DNA of 64,000 nt, taken from Clostridium mobile (lineage in GTDB: Bacteria > Bacillota > Clostridia > Clostridiales > Clostridiaceae). The notes beneath the pieces were generated by a model, which was given only the letters and a program-made list of their open reading frames with translations, had not been told where the DNA came from and ran no database searches. The stretch spans positions 1 through 64,000 of the forward strand of contig NZ_JAHLQF010000005.1 in NCBI RefSeq assembly GCF_018918285.1, given 5' to 3'. The translations under genes and the position numbers were made by a program. Within the stretch, counting starts at the first letter, position 1, and each line of letters begins with the position of its first letter. Below, in pieces: positions 36,634-46,349 of this stretch.

Positions 36634-37443
36634 TTATCTTTTAGAAGGATATACTATTACATTATTATCTGGGTCAAATCCCTCAAATTCTATGATGGAA
36701 ACATATTCTTCTATTAACTTCTTTTCAATACTTATATTATCTATTAACACACCGATTCCTACTAGCTTACTATCAAATTCTTTTAATAAGTCGATTATAC
36801 CAAAAGCAGTTCCTCCAGCTTTCATAAAATCATCTATGAATACACAATTGCTACCACTTTTAATTGCTCGTTTAGATAAAGACATATTCTGTATTCTATT
36901 AGTAGATCCTGATACATAATTTATTGTAACGGTGGATCCCTCTGTAACTTTTGTTTCTCTTCGAACTACTACAAGTTGCACACCTAACATTTTAGCAACC
37001 TCGTATGCAAGTGGTATCCCTTTCGTCTCTACAGTTACTACATAATCTACGTTCAAATTATTAAAAGCTGATGCTAATATTGTTCCTGCTCTTTGAATAA
37101 TATATGGATTTAAAACTAAATCTGTTACATAGAGAAAGTTTCCTGGTATTATTCTTTCTCTATCTTTTAAAATCATACATAATTCTTCAACAAATTTTAA
37201 TCTATCTTCTTCTGATATGCCACAAACATATCTTACTCCACCTGCTGCTCCTGATATAGTTTCTACTCTTCCCATAGAAAGTCTTGATAAAATATCTTTT
37301 ATAGCAATTAAATCTTCGCTTATTGTTGATTTTGCCGCATTAAATTTTTCTGTGAATGTATTTAAATTTATTATTTTATTTGGATTTTCTATTAATATCT
37401 TAGTAATTGCTGATATTCTTTGATTACGTGTAAATTTTTCCAT
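36634..37443 (-). CDS. purR: Pur operon repressor PurR
   Basis: 269-residue transcription regulator: an N-terminal winged helix (about 1-75, NTFTEKFNAAKSTISEDL) and a C-terminal phosphoribosyltransferase-like domain that senses PRPP through CVFIDDFMKAGGTAFGI. It represses purine synthesis genes when PRPP is low in B. subtilis. It stands upstream of spoVG as in Bacillus, and is divergent from murC. Confidence 0.95.
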   Translation of the reverse strand: MEKFTRNQRISAITKILIENPNKIINLNTFTEKFNAAKSTISEDLIAIKDILSRLSMGRVETISGAAGGVRYVCGISEEDRLKFVEELCMILKDRERIIPGNFLYVTDLVLNPYIIQRAGTILASAFNNLNVDYVVTVETKGIPLAYEVAKMLGVQLVVVRRETKVTEGSTVTINYVSGSTNRIQNMSLSKRAIKSGSNCVFIDDFMKAGGTAFGIIDLLKEFDSKLVGIGVLIDNISIEKKLIEEYVSIIEFEGFDPDNNVIVYPSKR

Positions 37444-37638
37444 AATATATCACCTATCCGTTATTCTTACGAATTATTTTATTAAATAATTATCTTATTA
37501 TTCATATTTTATTCTAAATATTATATATAATCAATGTTTTATATAAGTTTTACAATATTTAATCACAACAATGTGTTTTTTTCAGTAGTTTTTGTATATA
37601 ATTATTTAATGGAGTTAATTTTTAAGGAGTTGATTACT

Positions 37639-39015
37639 TTGTCGCTAGAATTTATCAAAAGTATGGATAAAAAAATTCACTTTATTGGAATTGGTGGAAT
37701 AAGTATGAGCGGTTTAGCTGAAATACTTTTAGAAAAAAACTATAATGTATCAGGTTCTGATATAAATAGTTCTAATATAACTAATACATTGCAAAATAAA
37801 GGTGCAGAAATTTATATTGGCCATAAGAGGGAAAATATAGATACCAATATAGGACTAGTGGTCTACACAGCTGCTATTTCAAAGGATAATCCTGAGCTAT
37901 TGAGAGCTTCCAATCTAAACATACCATTGATGGACAGAGCTGAATTTTTGGGCAATCTGATGAAAGATCATAAATATAATGTAGCAATTTCTGGTACCCA
38001 CGGAAAAACCACTACTACTTCTATGCTTTCGCACATAATTATAAAAGCTGAGTTAGATCCTACTATATTAGTTGGTGGAGAATTAGATATAATAAATGGA
38101 AATGTTAGAACTGGAAATAGCCAATATTTCATAACTGAAGCTTGTGAATATAAAGGCTCATTTTTAAAATTCTTCCCTTATGTGGGAGTAATACTAAATA
38201 TAGATGAGGACCACTTAGACTATTATAAAGATATAACTGAAATACAAAAAGCTTTTATAGATTTTGCTAAAATGATACCTAAGGATGGTTATTTAATTGC
38301 ATACGCTGAGGATGATAATATGGATAAAGTTTTACAATCCGTAGATTGCAATATAATAACTTATGGTTTAAATAAAGGATGTATCCAAGCTACAGATATT
38401 ACATATGATAAAAAAGGTTGTGGTTCTTTTAAAGTAATTAAAGATGGTAATTTTTTATTTACTGTAGACCTTAATGTTCCCGGAGAGCATAATGTGCTAA
38501 ACTCCTTAGCAAGTATAGGAATATGCTTGGCTTTAAATATAGGTTATGAACACATAGTAGAAGGTTTAAAAAGTTTTCATGGAACTCATAGAAGGTTTGA
38601 ATTAAAAGGCATTAAAAATGGTGTAACTGTAGTAGATGATTACGCTCACCATCCAACAGAAATAAAAGCAACTTTAAATGCCTCAAAAAATTATCCTCAT
38701 AATAGAATAGTATGTGTATTTCAGCCCCATACTTATACTAGAACATACACTTTACTTAAAGAATTTTCGGAATGCTTTGATGGAGCAGATCAGATAATTT
38801 TAGCAGATATATATGCTGCAAGAGAAAAAGATACTGGAATAGTAAATTCAGTAATCTTAGGGGATAAAATAAGAGAAAAGGGATTATCTTGTATAAATTT
38901 TCATAGTTTTGAAGATATAGTTAAATATCTAAGAGAAAACTTACTTCCAGGAGATTTACTTTTAACTGTAGGCGCTGGAGATATTTATAAAGTAGGAGAA
39001 ATGTTTTTGAAATAA
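37639..39015 (+). CDS. murC: UDP-N-acetylmuramate--L-alanine ligase MurC
   Basis: First Mur ligase; adds L-alanine to UDP-MurNAc. Visible are the Rossmann motif [14 protein letters not shown], the ATP loop [14 protein letters not shown], the central [12 protein letters not shown] and the [10 protein letters not shown] segment of the C-terminal domain. The open frame extends 35 codons further upstream, but the family starts here: a TTG at 37639 with AAGGAG 9 bp before it gives 458 residues, the normal length. Divergent from purR. First plus-strand gene of the window. Confidence 0.95.
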   Translation: MSLEFIKSMDKKIHFIGIGGISMSGLAEILLEKNYNVSGSDINSSNITNTLQNKGAEIYIGHKRENIDTNIGLVVYTAAISKDNPELLRASNLNIPLMDRAEFLGNLMKDHKYNVAISGTHGKTTTTSMLSHIIIKAELDPTILVGGELDIINGNVRTGNSQYFITEACEYKGSFLKFFPYVGVILNIDEDHLDYYKDITEIQKAFIDFAKMIPKDGYLIAYAEDDNMDKVLQSVDCNIITYGLNKGCIQATDITYDKKGCGSFKVIKDGNFLFTVDLNVPGEHNVLNSLASIGICLALNIGYEHIVEGLKSFHGTHRRFELKGIKNGVTVVDDYAHHPTEIKATLNASKNYPHNRIVCVFQPHTYTRTYTLLKEFSECFDGADQIILADIYAAREKDTGIVNSVILGDKIREKGLSCINFHSFEDIVKYLRENLLPGDLLLTVGAGDIYKVGEMFLK

Positions 39016-39103
39016 TAAAGTATTTATAAAAATTTTATTTAAAAGTGTAAAACACCTTTAATGTGGTAACAATAATTATAAGTCATATTGGAGGTGTTTT
39101 CTT

Positions 39104-39421
39104 GTGAGAAATTTTTTAATATCTGCAGTAGTAAATTTGATACTAATTATTATTTCCTATATTTTTTTCAAAAATATAATAAGCGGTCCTACAAGACATA
39201 GGCTATATGAAAAATTCTTTAATTCACTTGCAAAATTTGTAATATATCTTTTTATTATAAGCGTAGGAATTACACTTATATCTGTTTTAGTTCTATATAG
39301 AACCAGATATATAGCCTATGTTAACGTTGTAGCTCCAGCATTATTATCACTATTAGTAGGGTTTGTAGTTTCTACAGTTCCTACACGTGGCTCAGGAGAT
39401 AAAGAGAAAGGGGCAAAATAA
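39104..39421 (+). CDS. Small integral membrane protein of unknown function
   Basis: 105 residues with three hydrophobic segments (about 5-22, 42-62 and 72-92) and a charged tail (RGSGDKEKGAK). It starts with GTG after a strong GGAGGTG site. I do not recognise a family. It lies 88 bp after murC with only a weak hairpin between, so it may be read from the murC promoter; its own terminator follows. Confidence 0.75.
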   Translation: MRNFLISAVVNLILIIISYIFFKNIISGPTRHRLYEKFFNSLAKFVIYLFIISVGITLISVLVLYRTRYIAYVNVVAPALLSLLVGFVVSTVPTRGSGDKEKGAK

Positions 39422-39432
39422 TTTGCCCCTTT
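39407..39432 (+). terminator. Terminator of the small membrane protein gene
   Basis: Perfect 11-bp hairpin AAAGGGGCAAA/TTTGCCCCTTT followed by a T-run. It overlaps the last codons and the stop. Confidence 0.85.
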
Positions 39433-39494
39433 TTAAATTTAACATAAAATCATATTGATTTTTCCATGGAAATACATTATAATAGATTTGTCCA

Positions 39495-39570
39495 CGGGGT
39501 GTGGCGCAGATGGGAGCGCGCGTGGTTTGGGACCATGAGGTCGCAGGTTCAATCCCTGTCACCCCGACCA
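39495..39570 (+). tRNA. tRNA-Pro (TGG)
   Basis: 76-nt cloverleaf with acceptor CGGGGTG/CACCCCG, anticodon loop TTTGGGA (TGG) and encoded CCA. Only plus-strand tRNA in the window; a terminator follows. Confidence 0.95.
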
Positions 39571-39600
39571 ATTTGTAATAAAAAAAAGATATTTGAGAAA

Positions 39601-39634
39601 AATAAAGCAGATGAATACATTCATCTGCTTTATT
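39601..39634 (+). terminator. Terminator downstream of tRNA-Pro
   Basis: 15-bp perfect hairpin AATAAAGCAGATGAA with its complement, loop TACA, then seven T. Confidence 0.85.
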
Positions 39635-39680
39635 TTTTTATATATGGCAGTTGGATGATGTAAAAAGGAGTTGATTTATA

Positions 39681-41027
39681 GTGAATGATGACTACAGATC
39701 TATTTTTAAAGAACTTATAAAAGCCTATAAAGAAGACAATTTTCAAAATAAACTACAGGATTTATTTGCTAAAGAAAATATAGATAAGGAGAAGCTTGCT
39801 TTTATAGTATCCTCTCTCTCTGGTGTAGAAATTGATTTTAATAAAGACTATATAAAGAACATAGAAGAAGCAATAAAAAACTATACTCCTAACTATCATG
39901 TAGTTTCAAGATTTTCATCTTGCAATGGAGATTGCCATCAGAGTTCTGGTAGAACTCTTTGTGAAGATTCCTGCCCACTTAATGCTATTATGAGGGATCC
40001 TAAAGATAATAGAATATATATCAACAAGGATCTTTGCGTAGATTGCGGCATATGTATAAATAATTGTAAAAATGGTGGTATCTTAGATAAAGTTGAATTT
40101 TTACCATTATTAAACTTATTGAAAAATGAATCTATAGTAATAGCTGCTGTAGCTCCAGCCATTACAGGCCAATTTGGCAAAAACGTAAATATAAATAAGT
40201 TAAGAACTGCTTTTAAAAAACTAGGCTTTACAGATATGGTTGAAGTAGCATTCTTTGCTGATATGCTCACTTTAAAAGAGGCTGTTGAGTATGATCATTT
40301 TATAAAAAACGAAAAAGATTTTATGATAACTTCATGTTGCTGCCCTATGTGGGTAGGAATGTTAAGAAAAGTATATAACAAATTGGTTAAAAATGTGTCT
40401 CCCTCTGTATCTCCTATGATTGCAGCTGGAAGAGTGCTAAAAAAATTAAATCCTCATTGTAAAGTAGTTTTCGTAGGTCCATGTGTCGCTAAGAAAGCAG
40501 AGGCTAAAGAAAAAGATCTATTGGGAGATATAGATTTTGTTTTGACCTTTACAGAATTAAAAGATATATTCGATACATATGAAATTTATCCAGAAGAGTT
40601 AGAAGAAGATCTCTCTAATGAATATGCTTCAAGGGGCGGAAGACTATATGCCCGTACTGGCGGAGTATCCATCGCTGTAAGTGAAGCTATAGAAAGATTA
40701 TTTCCAAATAAATTTAAATATTTAAAGACCGCTCAAGTTCATGGAGTTATTGAATGCAAAAAAATACTTTCACAACTTCAGGAAGGTGAAATAAACGCTA
40801 ACTTCATTGAGGGTATGGGATGTGTTGGCGGGTGCGTTGGAGGCCCTAAAGTTATAATACCAAAAGAACTCGGTAAAGATGCTGTAGATGACTTCGCCCA
40901 AAATTCAGAAATCAAAGTATCTGTTGATAGTAGTTGTATGATCGAAGTTTTGAAGAATCTAGATATTAATTCTGTAGAAGATTTTAAATCTAAAGAAAAA
41001 ATACTTATCTTTGAGAGGGAATTTTAG
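39681..41027 (+). CDS. [FeFe]-hydrogenase-like iron-sulfur protein
   Basis: 448 residues. Two [4Fe-4S] sites lie at the N-terminus (C81, C85, C94, C98 and C119, C122, C125, C129), followed by the catalytic H-cluster domain. The four H-cluster cysteines appear in place: TSCCC (219-221), GPC (268), and GCVGGC (381 and 385). The loops deviate from the canonical TSCCPxW, MPCxxK and MACPGGC forms (here TSCCCPMW, GPCVAKK, MGCVGGC), as in divergent or sensory hydrogenase groups. Starts with GTG after AAAGGAG. It has its own terminator and no maturation genes nearby. Hydrogen turnover or H2 sensing are both possible. Confidence 0.85.
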   Translation: MNDDYRSIFKELIKAYKEDNFQNKLQDLFAKENIDKEKLAFIVSSLSGVEIDFNKDYIKNIEEAIKNYTPNYHVVSRFSSCNGDCHQSSGRTLCEDSCPLNAIMRDPKDNRIYINKDLCVDCGICINNCKNGGILDKVEFLPLLNLLKNESIVIAAVAPAITGQFGKNVNINKLRTAFKKLGFTDMVEVAFFADMLTLKEAVEYDHFIKNEKDFMITSCCCPMWVGMLRKVYNKLVKNVSPSVSPMIAAGRVLKKLNPHCKVVFVGPCVAKKAEAKEKDLLGDIDFVLTFTELKDIFDTYEIYPEELEEDLSNEYASRGGRLYARTGGVSIAVSEAIERLFPNKFKYLKTAQVHGVIECKKILSQLQEGEINANFIEGMGCVGGCVGGPKVIIPKELGKDAVDDFAQNSEIKVSVDSSCMIEVLKNLDINSVEDFKSKEKILIFEREF

Positions 41028-41048
41028 TTATAATATAAATGTCTAAAT

Positions 41049-41074
41049 AAATAGCCAAGATAACTTGGCTATTT
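41049..41074 (+). terminator. Terminator of the hydrogenase-like gene
   Basis: Perfect 11-bp hairpin AAATAGCCAAG/CTTGGCTATTT with loop ATAA, 22 bp after the stop codon. Confidence 0.75.
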
Positions 41075-41113
41075 ATATTGTGTAAATATCTAAACAAAAG
41101 GGGTTGTAAACTT

Positions 41114-41767
41114 ATGTTAAAAAATATTAAAGGTGCCATATTTGACATGGACGGTACTTTAGTAGACTCAATGTGGGTTTGGCATACTGTAGATGTAGAA
41201 TATTTAAAAAAAAGAAATATTGATATGCCTAAAGATTTAAAAGAAAATATTGAACATTTAAGTTTCAATGAGACTGCAAACTATTTTAAGAAAAGATTTA
41301 ATTTAGAAGATAGTGTAGAAGATATAATGGACGAATGGAACAACATAGCCTTAAAAGAGTACTCAAACAATGTAAAATTAAAACCTGGAGCAAAAGAATT
41401 TCTTTCTTTACTAAAATCTTCTGGAATAAAGATTGGACTAGCTACCAGCAATTGCGATATGCTTCTTCAAATAGCTTTAAAAAACAATGATATACTTCAT
41501 TATTTTGATTGCATAACAACAACTAGCGAAGTATCCAGAGGTAAAAATTTCCCTGATGTTTATCTTTTGTGTGCTGAAAAATTAGGAGTTGATCCAAAGG
41601 AATGCATAGTTTTTGAGGACATACTTCCTGCGGTAATAGGTGCAAAAGCAGCTGGAATGAAAGTAGTTGGTGTTCACGATATACATTCAGATGATCAGAA
41701 AGAAAAAATTATGAATTTAGCAGACTTATTTATATTTAACTATGATGAACTAACAAAAGCGGTATAA
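41114..41767 (+). CDS. HAD-family phosphatase (beta-phosphoglucomutase-like)
   Basis: 217-residue haloacid dehalogenase hydrolase: motif I FDMDGTLVDS near the N-terminus, a helical cap (about 20-80), motif II ATSNC, motif III Lys in SRGKNFPDVYL and motif IV EDILPAVIGAKAAGM. It is a phosphatase or phosphomutase on a small phosphorylated metabolite; the substrate cannot be named. Twelve extra upstream codons are open, but AAGGGG fits the ATG at 41114. Monocistronic, between two terminators. Confidence 0.9.
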   Translation: MLKNIKGAIFDMDGTLVDSMWVWHTVDVEYLKKRNIDMPKDLKENIEHLSFNETANYFKKRFNLEDSVEDIMDEWNNIALKEYSNNVKLKPGAKEFLSLLKSSGIKIGLATSNCDMLLQIALKNNDILHYFDCITTTSEVSRGKNFPDVYLLCAEKLGVDPKECIVFEDILPAVIGAKAAGMKVVGVHDIHSDDQKEKIMNLADLFIFNYDELTKAV

Positions 41768-41776
41768 AATTTACAT

Positions 41777-41815
41777 AAAAGATACTTAGAAACAGATATT
41801 TTCTAAGTATCTTTT
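41777..41815 (+). terminator. Terminator of the HAD gene
   Basis: 16-bp perfect hairpin AAAAGATACTTAGAAA with its complement, followed by TTTTG. Confidence 0.85.
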
Positions 41816-41883
41816 GTATTTGTGTAGATTTAATATTCTATTGAATAGAATATAATAAGTAATTTTTGAAGGAGATTCTTTTT

Positions 41884-42072
41884 ATGTGGTTTTTGTTTCT
41901 AATTATTTTATGTTCATCTCTCTGCATAATTTATTATTTAGATAACAAAATATCTATACAAAAAAGACAAATAATGATATTACAAAAACAAAATAAAGAA
42001 TTAAAAGATAAATTAAATAAACAAAGTAAATCATCGGATAATATATTAACACAAGATAAAGAAGAAATATAA
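41884..42072 (+). CDS. Small membrane-anchored coiled-coil protein
   Basis: 62 residues: an N-terminal membrane helix (WFLFLIILCSSLCIIYYL) followed by a short coiled coil (ISIQKRQIMILQKQNKELKDKLNKQ) and a polar tail. The AAGGAG site lies 9 bp before the ATG at 41884; an in-frame TTG upstream would overlap that site. No family recognised; the layout resembles small FtsB/FtsL-like or anchoring proteins, but that is only shape similarity. Confidence 0.6.
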   Translation: MWFLFLIILCSSLCIIYYLDNKISIQKRQIMILQKQNKELKDKLNKQSKSSDNILTQDKEEI

Positions 42073-42108
42073 TATATAATTAACTTCCCATTGGCAGTAG
42101 AAAATAAA

Positions 42109-42137
42109 AAAGGGATTTTATTATGCAAAATCCCTTT
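42109..42137. terminator. Bidirectional terminator between the small membrane protein gene and comB
   Basis: Perfect 11-bp hairpin AAAGGGATTTT/AAAATCCCTTT between convergent genes. Confidence 0.8.
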
Positions 42138-42153
42138 AACTTTCCACTGTTAA

Positions 42154-42852
42154 TTATTTAATTCTTCCATCTATATACTCAGGAACAATATCTATTATAT
42201 CTTTTTGGCAGCAATATTCTAAATCTTTAAGTAAACCTAATTCTTCAATTCTATTATAGTGAGTTGCTTCTTTAATAAAGCTTAAATCAGTACTTTGCTT
42301 ATATATAAAAAGAGCCGTTTTTGCGATATCTGTTAGTTCAACTTTGGGATTCTGATCCAATATACAATGAATAATATATCCACTGCATATAAAGTCATCT
42401 ATTGAAAATTGTCCATAGGTTCCTGCATTTACAATTACTATATCTTCTTCTAAATTTAATACTTTGTCGCTCACCGCTTTGGCATTTATCATGGCACCAA
42501 TAAGTATATTTTTAGCTCCTTCACATCTTTTTATTGCTTTTGTTCCATTGCTTGTAGTCATTATCAATCTTTTATTGTTAACTATATCTTGTGTATATTC
42601 AAGAGGAGAGTTTGAACAATTAAAACCATCTATCTTCAAAGCTTTTCTTTCTCCACCTAATATACACTCACCTTCATTTGCTATTGCTAAAGCTTCTTCA
42701 ATTTCTATCACTGGAATAACTTCTTTACAGCCATTGTTTATAGCTGTAGTAATAACAGAAGTAGCCCTTAAAATATCTATAACCACTATGGTTTTTCCTA
42801 TAACTTCTTCTTTGTTTATATGATCCGCTGAAATCATAACATCAATCTTCAT
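42154..42852 (-). CDS. comB: 2-phosphosulfolactate phosphatase ComB
   Basis: Mg-dependent phosphatase that converts 2-phosphosulfolactate to 3-sulfolactate. 232 residues with the family signatures [18 protein letters not shown] and [15 protein letters not shown]. It was first described in methanogen coenzyme M synthesis; homologues in Bacillus make sulfolactate during sporulation. The upstream ATG at 42867 overlaps the ribosome-binding site GGAG, so I place the start at 42852. No other sulfolactate gene is nearby. Confidence 0.88.
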   Translation of the reverse strand: MKIDVMISADHINKEEVIGKTIVVIDILRATSVITTAINNGCKEVIPVIEIEEALAIANEGECILGGERKALKIDGFNCSNSPLEYTQDIVNNKRLIMTTSNGTKAIKRCEGAKNILIGAMINAKAVSDKVLNLEEDIVIVNAGTYGQFSIDDFICSGYIIHCILDQNPKVELTDIAKTALFIYKQSTDLSFIKEATHYNRIEELGLLKDLEYCCQKDIIDIVPEYIDGRIK

Positions 42853-43015
42853 TTTATTCAACTCCATTTACAATATTAATAAGTAACGAGCTATCTCTCG
42901 TTTTTTCAAAGTAATATTACTACATGGAAATTCTCCCAATAATAAAATTATACATTAATATTGTACCGTTGTCATAATTTTATTTCTATTCACAAATTAT
43001 CCAAGAATAACCTAT

Positions 43016-43948
43016 CTATTCTTTAGGGAAGTATACTCCTTGATATATTCCTTTTTCTTCTAGATTACTGTGAATAGCATTTAATATTTCCCACTTCTTT
43101 AAACTCCATTTTGGCCCAATCAATAAATCTCTCGGTGAATCTCCTGTCAATCTATGCACCACTATGTCTTCCCTTAACAATCCTATTGCCTCGCATATTA
43201 TATCTATATATTCTTCTTCTTCTAAGAATCTAAACTCCTCCCTTTCATATAAGTCCACTAAAGGAGTTCCCTTCATAAGATGTAATAAATGAAATTTGAT
43301 ACCTTGAATATCTTTAGATGATAAATATTTAACTGTTTTTAGCATGTCTTCTCTATTTTCTTTTGGTAAACCAAAAATACTGTGGACTACCACATCTATT
43401 TTTCTTTTTCTTAAATTCTCTAAAGCCTGCTCAAATACCTCTAAAGAATATCCTCTATTTATTATTTTAGCTGTTTCATCACTTACAGTTTGTAGCCCTA
43501 GCTCTACCCATAAATAGGTTCTATTGCTTAGCTCTTCTAAAAGATCTAAAACCTCCTCTCCTAAACAATCAGGTCTAGTAGCTATTGCTAAAGCTACAAC
43601 TCCTTCATGATTTAATGCCTCTTCATATTTCTCTCTTAATACAGAGGCTGATGCATAGGTATTAGTATATGCCTGAAAATATGCTATATACTTTCCTTCC
43701 TTCCATTTCTTTCGCATTAATGTTTTAATATCATTAAATTGCCTGGATATTGAGTATCCTCTGTCTCCTGCAAAGTCACCGGATCCCCTAGCACTACAAA
43801 ATACGCAACCTCCACTGCTTATTTTTCCATCTCTATTAGGACATGAAAAACCTGCATCTAAAGATATCTTATATACCTTGCATCCAAACTTTTCTCTTAA
43901 AAAATAATTTAATGAATAATATCTTTTATCTCCCCATAAATTTTTCAT
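43016..43948 (-). CDS. TIGR01212-family radical SAM protein (YtqA type)
   Basis: 310-residue radical SAM enzyme with the unusual cluster motif C-x11-C-x2-C in SLDAGFSCPNRDGKISSGG and CVFC. Further family marks are RQFNDIKTLMRKKW, YFQAYTNTYA and the C-terminal VVHRLTGDSPRD and LIGPKWSLKK segment. Its substrate is unknown, though relatives resemble Elp3-like tRNA-modifying proteins. Solitary gene. Confidence 0.9.
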   Translation of the reverse strand: MKNLWGDKRYYSLNYFLREKFGCKVYKISLDAGFSCPNRDGKISSGGCVFCSARGSGDFAGDRGYSISRQFNDIKTLMRKKWKEGKYIAYFQAYTNTYASASVLREKYEEALNHEGVVALAIATRPDCLGEEVLDLLEELSNRTYLWVELGLQTVSDETAKIINRGYSLEVFEQALENLRKRKIDVVVHSIFGLPKENREDMLKTVKYLSSKDIQGIKFHLLHLMKGTPLVDLYEREEFRFLEEEEYIDIICEAIGLLREDIVVHRLTGDSPRDLLIGPKWSLKKWEILNAIHSNLEEKGIYQGVYFPKE

Positions 43949-44036
43949 ACATGTAACTCCATTTCATAATAATTGATATAAAAATACCCATAAACATTAT
44001 AGTCTACAGGTATAGTCCTTTCAATATTTGTTCATA

Positions 44037-45158
44037 TTATACTTTTTTAACCTTATACTCCTTTAGATCCAACTGCCATCTACCTAGTAATTCACCGATA
44101 GATTTATCAGAACTAACCCTTGGTATAACCTCATAATTTAATAAATCCTTATCAAAGGAGGTAAATACTACATCCACCTTATTCATAGGATAATATTTTT
44201 CAAAATTATATGGTATCATATCTCCAGTTTCAGAAGTATACACTCTTATGCTCCTTCCCTCAGCCTTTTTATATTGAGCAATAACATATTTTTCATTTTG
44301 TGAAAATGCTACATATTCTACTTTTGAATCCTTTAATAAATCTAATGATTTAATATTTTTTCCCATAGGTTTTTCTTTAGCTCTATTTTTTTGTTGATTT
44401 TGTTGTTGCGCACCACCCTCTTGTGCCCCCTGACCTTCAGCTTCCCCTTGATCTTGAGCAGACCCTCCTTGTACTGTCATACTCTCATCAATTTTTACTA
44501 GGCCAATATAACTATCTTTGTCATATGTAGTTATTACAATGCTATCTCCATTATATGAGAATATCATAGGTCCATAGTTATTTTTAGGAACTACTATTTT
44601 ATTAGTTTTTCCTTTATCCTCTTTAGAAAATTCATAGTTCGGCATACCGCTATCATCTATGAGAAGATTATTATCTACATTATTTTTTGTTCTAATCCTT
44701 AAATTACCATCCCTTTCAAAAGCCTCTCTTTCCATAGCAGAGTTTATATCTTGTATCTTATAATCTGTATCTTCTTTAGCTATTTTAATTGTAACCTCTT
44801 CTAAAGAAGTATAGGGTCTGTTATTGTTCATTTTAGTTACTCTAATTTTGAAGATTCCAGCCCTTCCTAGTTCTATAATTTCATTAATATTATATCCTCT
44901 TATTTTTAAAGATTTTTCATTGCTCTTTTCTGTATTTGCTGCAAGTTCTTTTGAGTAAAATTTTGATGCATTTACATAATCTTCCTTTATTAATTGATTC
45001 ATATAACTATTTACTATATTTTCTGCTGCCTTAATGTCAAAGACTTTATCAATTTCTTTTTCTGTTATTGGCTTTTTATCAATTCTTCTGCATCCATTAA
45101 AACTTAACGCAAATATGAAAATACAAATAAATATAAGATATTCCTTAATTCTTACCAC
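44037..45158 (-). CDS. Lipoprotein with a Gln/Gly-rich linker, unknown function
   Basis: 373 residues. A lipoprotein signal (IFICIFIFALSFNGC, lipobox Cys at about 23) is followed by an alpha/beta domain of about 190 residues (NIVNSYMNQLIKEDYVNASKFYSKELA resembles NTF2-like helices), a low-complexity linker of Gln, Gly and Ala (about 233-262) and a C-terminal beta-strand domain that reads like part of a propeller (KSLDLLKDSKVEYVAFSQNEKYVIAQY). No family assigned. It faces away from the YkvI-type transporter gene. Confidence 0.75.
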   Translation of the reverse strand: MVRIKEYLIFICIFIFALSFNGCRRIDKKPITEKEIDKVFDIKAAENIVNSYMNQLIKEDYVNASKFYSKELAANTEKSNEKSLKIRGYNINEIIELGRAGIFKIRVTKMNNNRPYTSLEEVTIKIAKEDTDYKIQDINSAMEREAFERDGNLRIRTKNNVDNNLLIDDSGMPNYEFSKEDKGKTNKIVVPKNNYGPMIFSYNGDSIVITTYDKDSYIGLVKIDESMTVQGGSAQDQGEAEGQGAQEGGAQQQNQQKNRAKEKPMGKNIKSLDLLKDSKVEYVAFSQNEKYVIAQYKKAEGRSIRVYTSETGDMIPYNFEKYYPMNKVDVVFTSFDKDLLNYEVIPRVSSDKSIGELLGRWQLDLKEYKVKKV

Positions 45159-45285
45159 ATTTCATTCCTCCATTTCTATATATAGTTTTCCTCAAAATTA
45201 AAATTTTTATATATAAAATCATTATTTTGAAATTTTACTATATATTTATAGAGAATAGTTTTATCAATATTAGGAGGAGAATTTT

Positions 45286-46326
45286 TTGTTTAAGAACTTA
45301 AAACTAGTATTTCAAATTGCTGCTGTGTTTATAGGTACTATTGTTGGAGCAGGACTTGCATCTGGTCAAGAAATAACTCAATTTTTTTCTACATATGGAT
45401 ATAAAAGCTTTATTGGTATATTCGTATGCTGCATTATCTATATTCTATCGGGGTACATAATTGTAGATTTAAGCATAAAATATAGGTTAAATTCTTATAA
45501 TGAACTAATCCAACTTGTAAGTCCTGGTTTTTTAGGTAAAGTTACTGACTTTATAACTACATTATTTTTAATAAGTGGATCTGCTATAATATTGGCAGGA
45601 AGTGGTGCCTTAATACATCAATACTTTAATTTAAATAAATGGGTGGGCATAATATTCATGTCTATCATGGCAATGTTTGTATTACTTAAAGACACTAAAG
45701 GACTTATACAAATAAATTCAATGATAGTGCCTTCTCTAACAATAATAATAATAACTTTGTTTATACTTTATATATTTTTTAATGACAATACAAGCCTTTC
45801 ATATGTAAAAACTCTAACCACTCATAAAAAAAATTGGTTTTTTTCAAGCTTATTATATTGTAGCTTTAATGTTTTATCTGCTTCCGGTGTAATGGTACCA
45901 CTGGCAAAAGAAATTCCCAAAAAAAGATACATGTTTACTGGCATTACCTTAGGAGCAATCTGTTTGACAGTGTTATCATTAATAATTAATTTACTCTTAA
46001 TGCTAAATATGCCCTATATATTTGAATATGAAATACCATTATTATATGTTGCCAATAGATTTGGAAAAGTTCTTCAATTTTTATTACTTACAATAATATG
46101 GTTTGAAATGTTTTCTACTGAAGTATCTGATATATATAGTGTGAGCAAAACATTAGAACAAACTTTTAAAATTTCTTATAAAAAAGGGTGCTTTTTAGTA
46201 ATGTGTATTGCTATTCCTCTTTCTCAAATTGGATTTGTTAAGCTAATTACTTTTCTTTACCCAGCCTTTGGTTTAATAAGTCTTATATTTTTAATTCAAT
46301 GCTGCGTATTTTACTTAAAAAAATAA
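45286..46326 (+). CDS. YkvI-family membrane transporter
   Basis: 346-residue integral membrane protein with about ten hydrophobic segments. The first helix region IAAVFIGTIVGAGLASGQEITQFFSTYG is typical of the YkvI group of the amino acid/LeuT-fold transporter superfamily. The substrate is unknown. The start is TTG, preceded by AGGAGGAG at 7 bp. Confidence 0.85.
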   Translation: MFKNLKLVFQIAAVFIGTIVGAGLASGQEITQFFSTYGYKSFIGIFVCCIIYILSGYIIVDLSIKYRLNSYNELIQLVSPGFLGKVTDFITTLFLISGSAIILAGSGALIHQYFNLNKWVGIIFMSIMAMFVLLKDTKGLIQINSMIVPSLTIIIITLFILYIFFNDNTSLSYVKTLTTHKKNWFFSSLLYCSFNVLSASGVMVPLAKEIPKKRYMFTGITLGAICLTVLSLIINLLLMLNMPYIFEYEIPLLYVANRFGKVLQFLLLTIIWFEMFSTEVSDIYSVSKTLEQTFKISYKKGCFLVMCIAIPLSQIGFVKLITFLYPAFGLISLIFLIQCCVFYLKK

Positions 46327-46347
46327 GGGTTCCATATTGGAACCCTT
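46325..46347. terminator. Bidirectional terminator between convergent genes
   Basis: Perfect 9-bp hairpin AAGGGTTCC/GGAACCCTT with loop ATATT, between the transporter and chemoreceptor stop codons. Confidence 0.75.
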
Positions 46348-46349
46348 GT

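Noticed and set aside
39042-39060. Possible terminator after murC
   Set aside because: Stem of only about seven pairs with a mismatch and no T-run.
39466-39663. 65-codon open frame
   Set aside because: It covers tRNA-Pro and its terminator.
42885-42907. Small hairpin ACGAG/CTCGT followed by T residues on the plus strand upstream of comB
   Set aside because: No plus-strand gene precedes it and it is short; probably chance or part of the comB leader.
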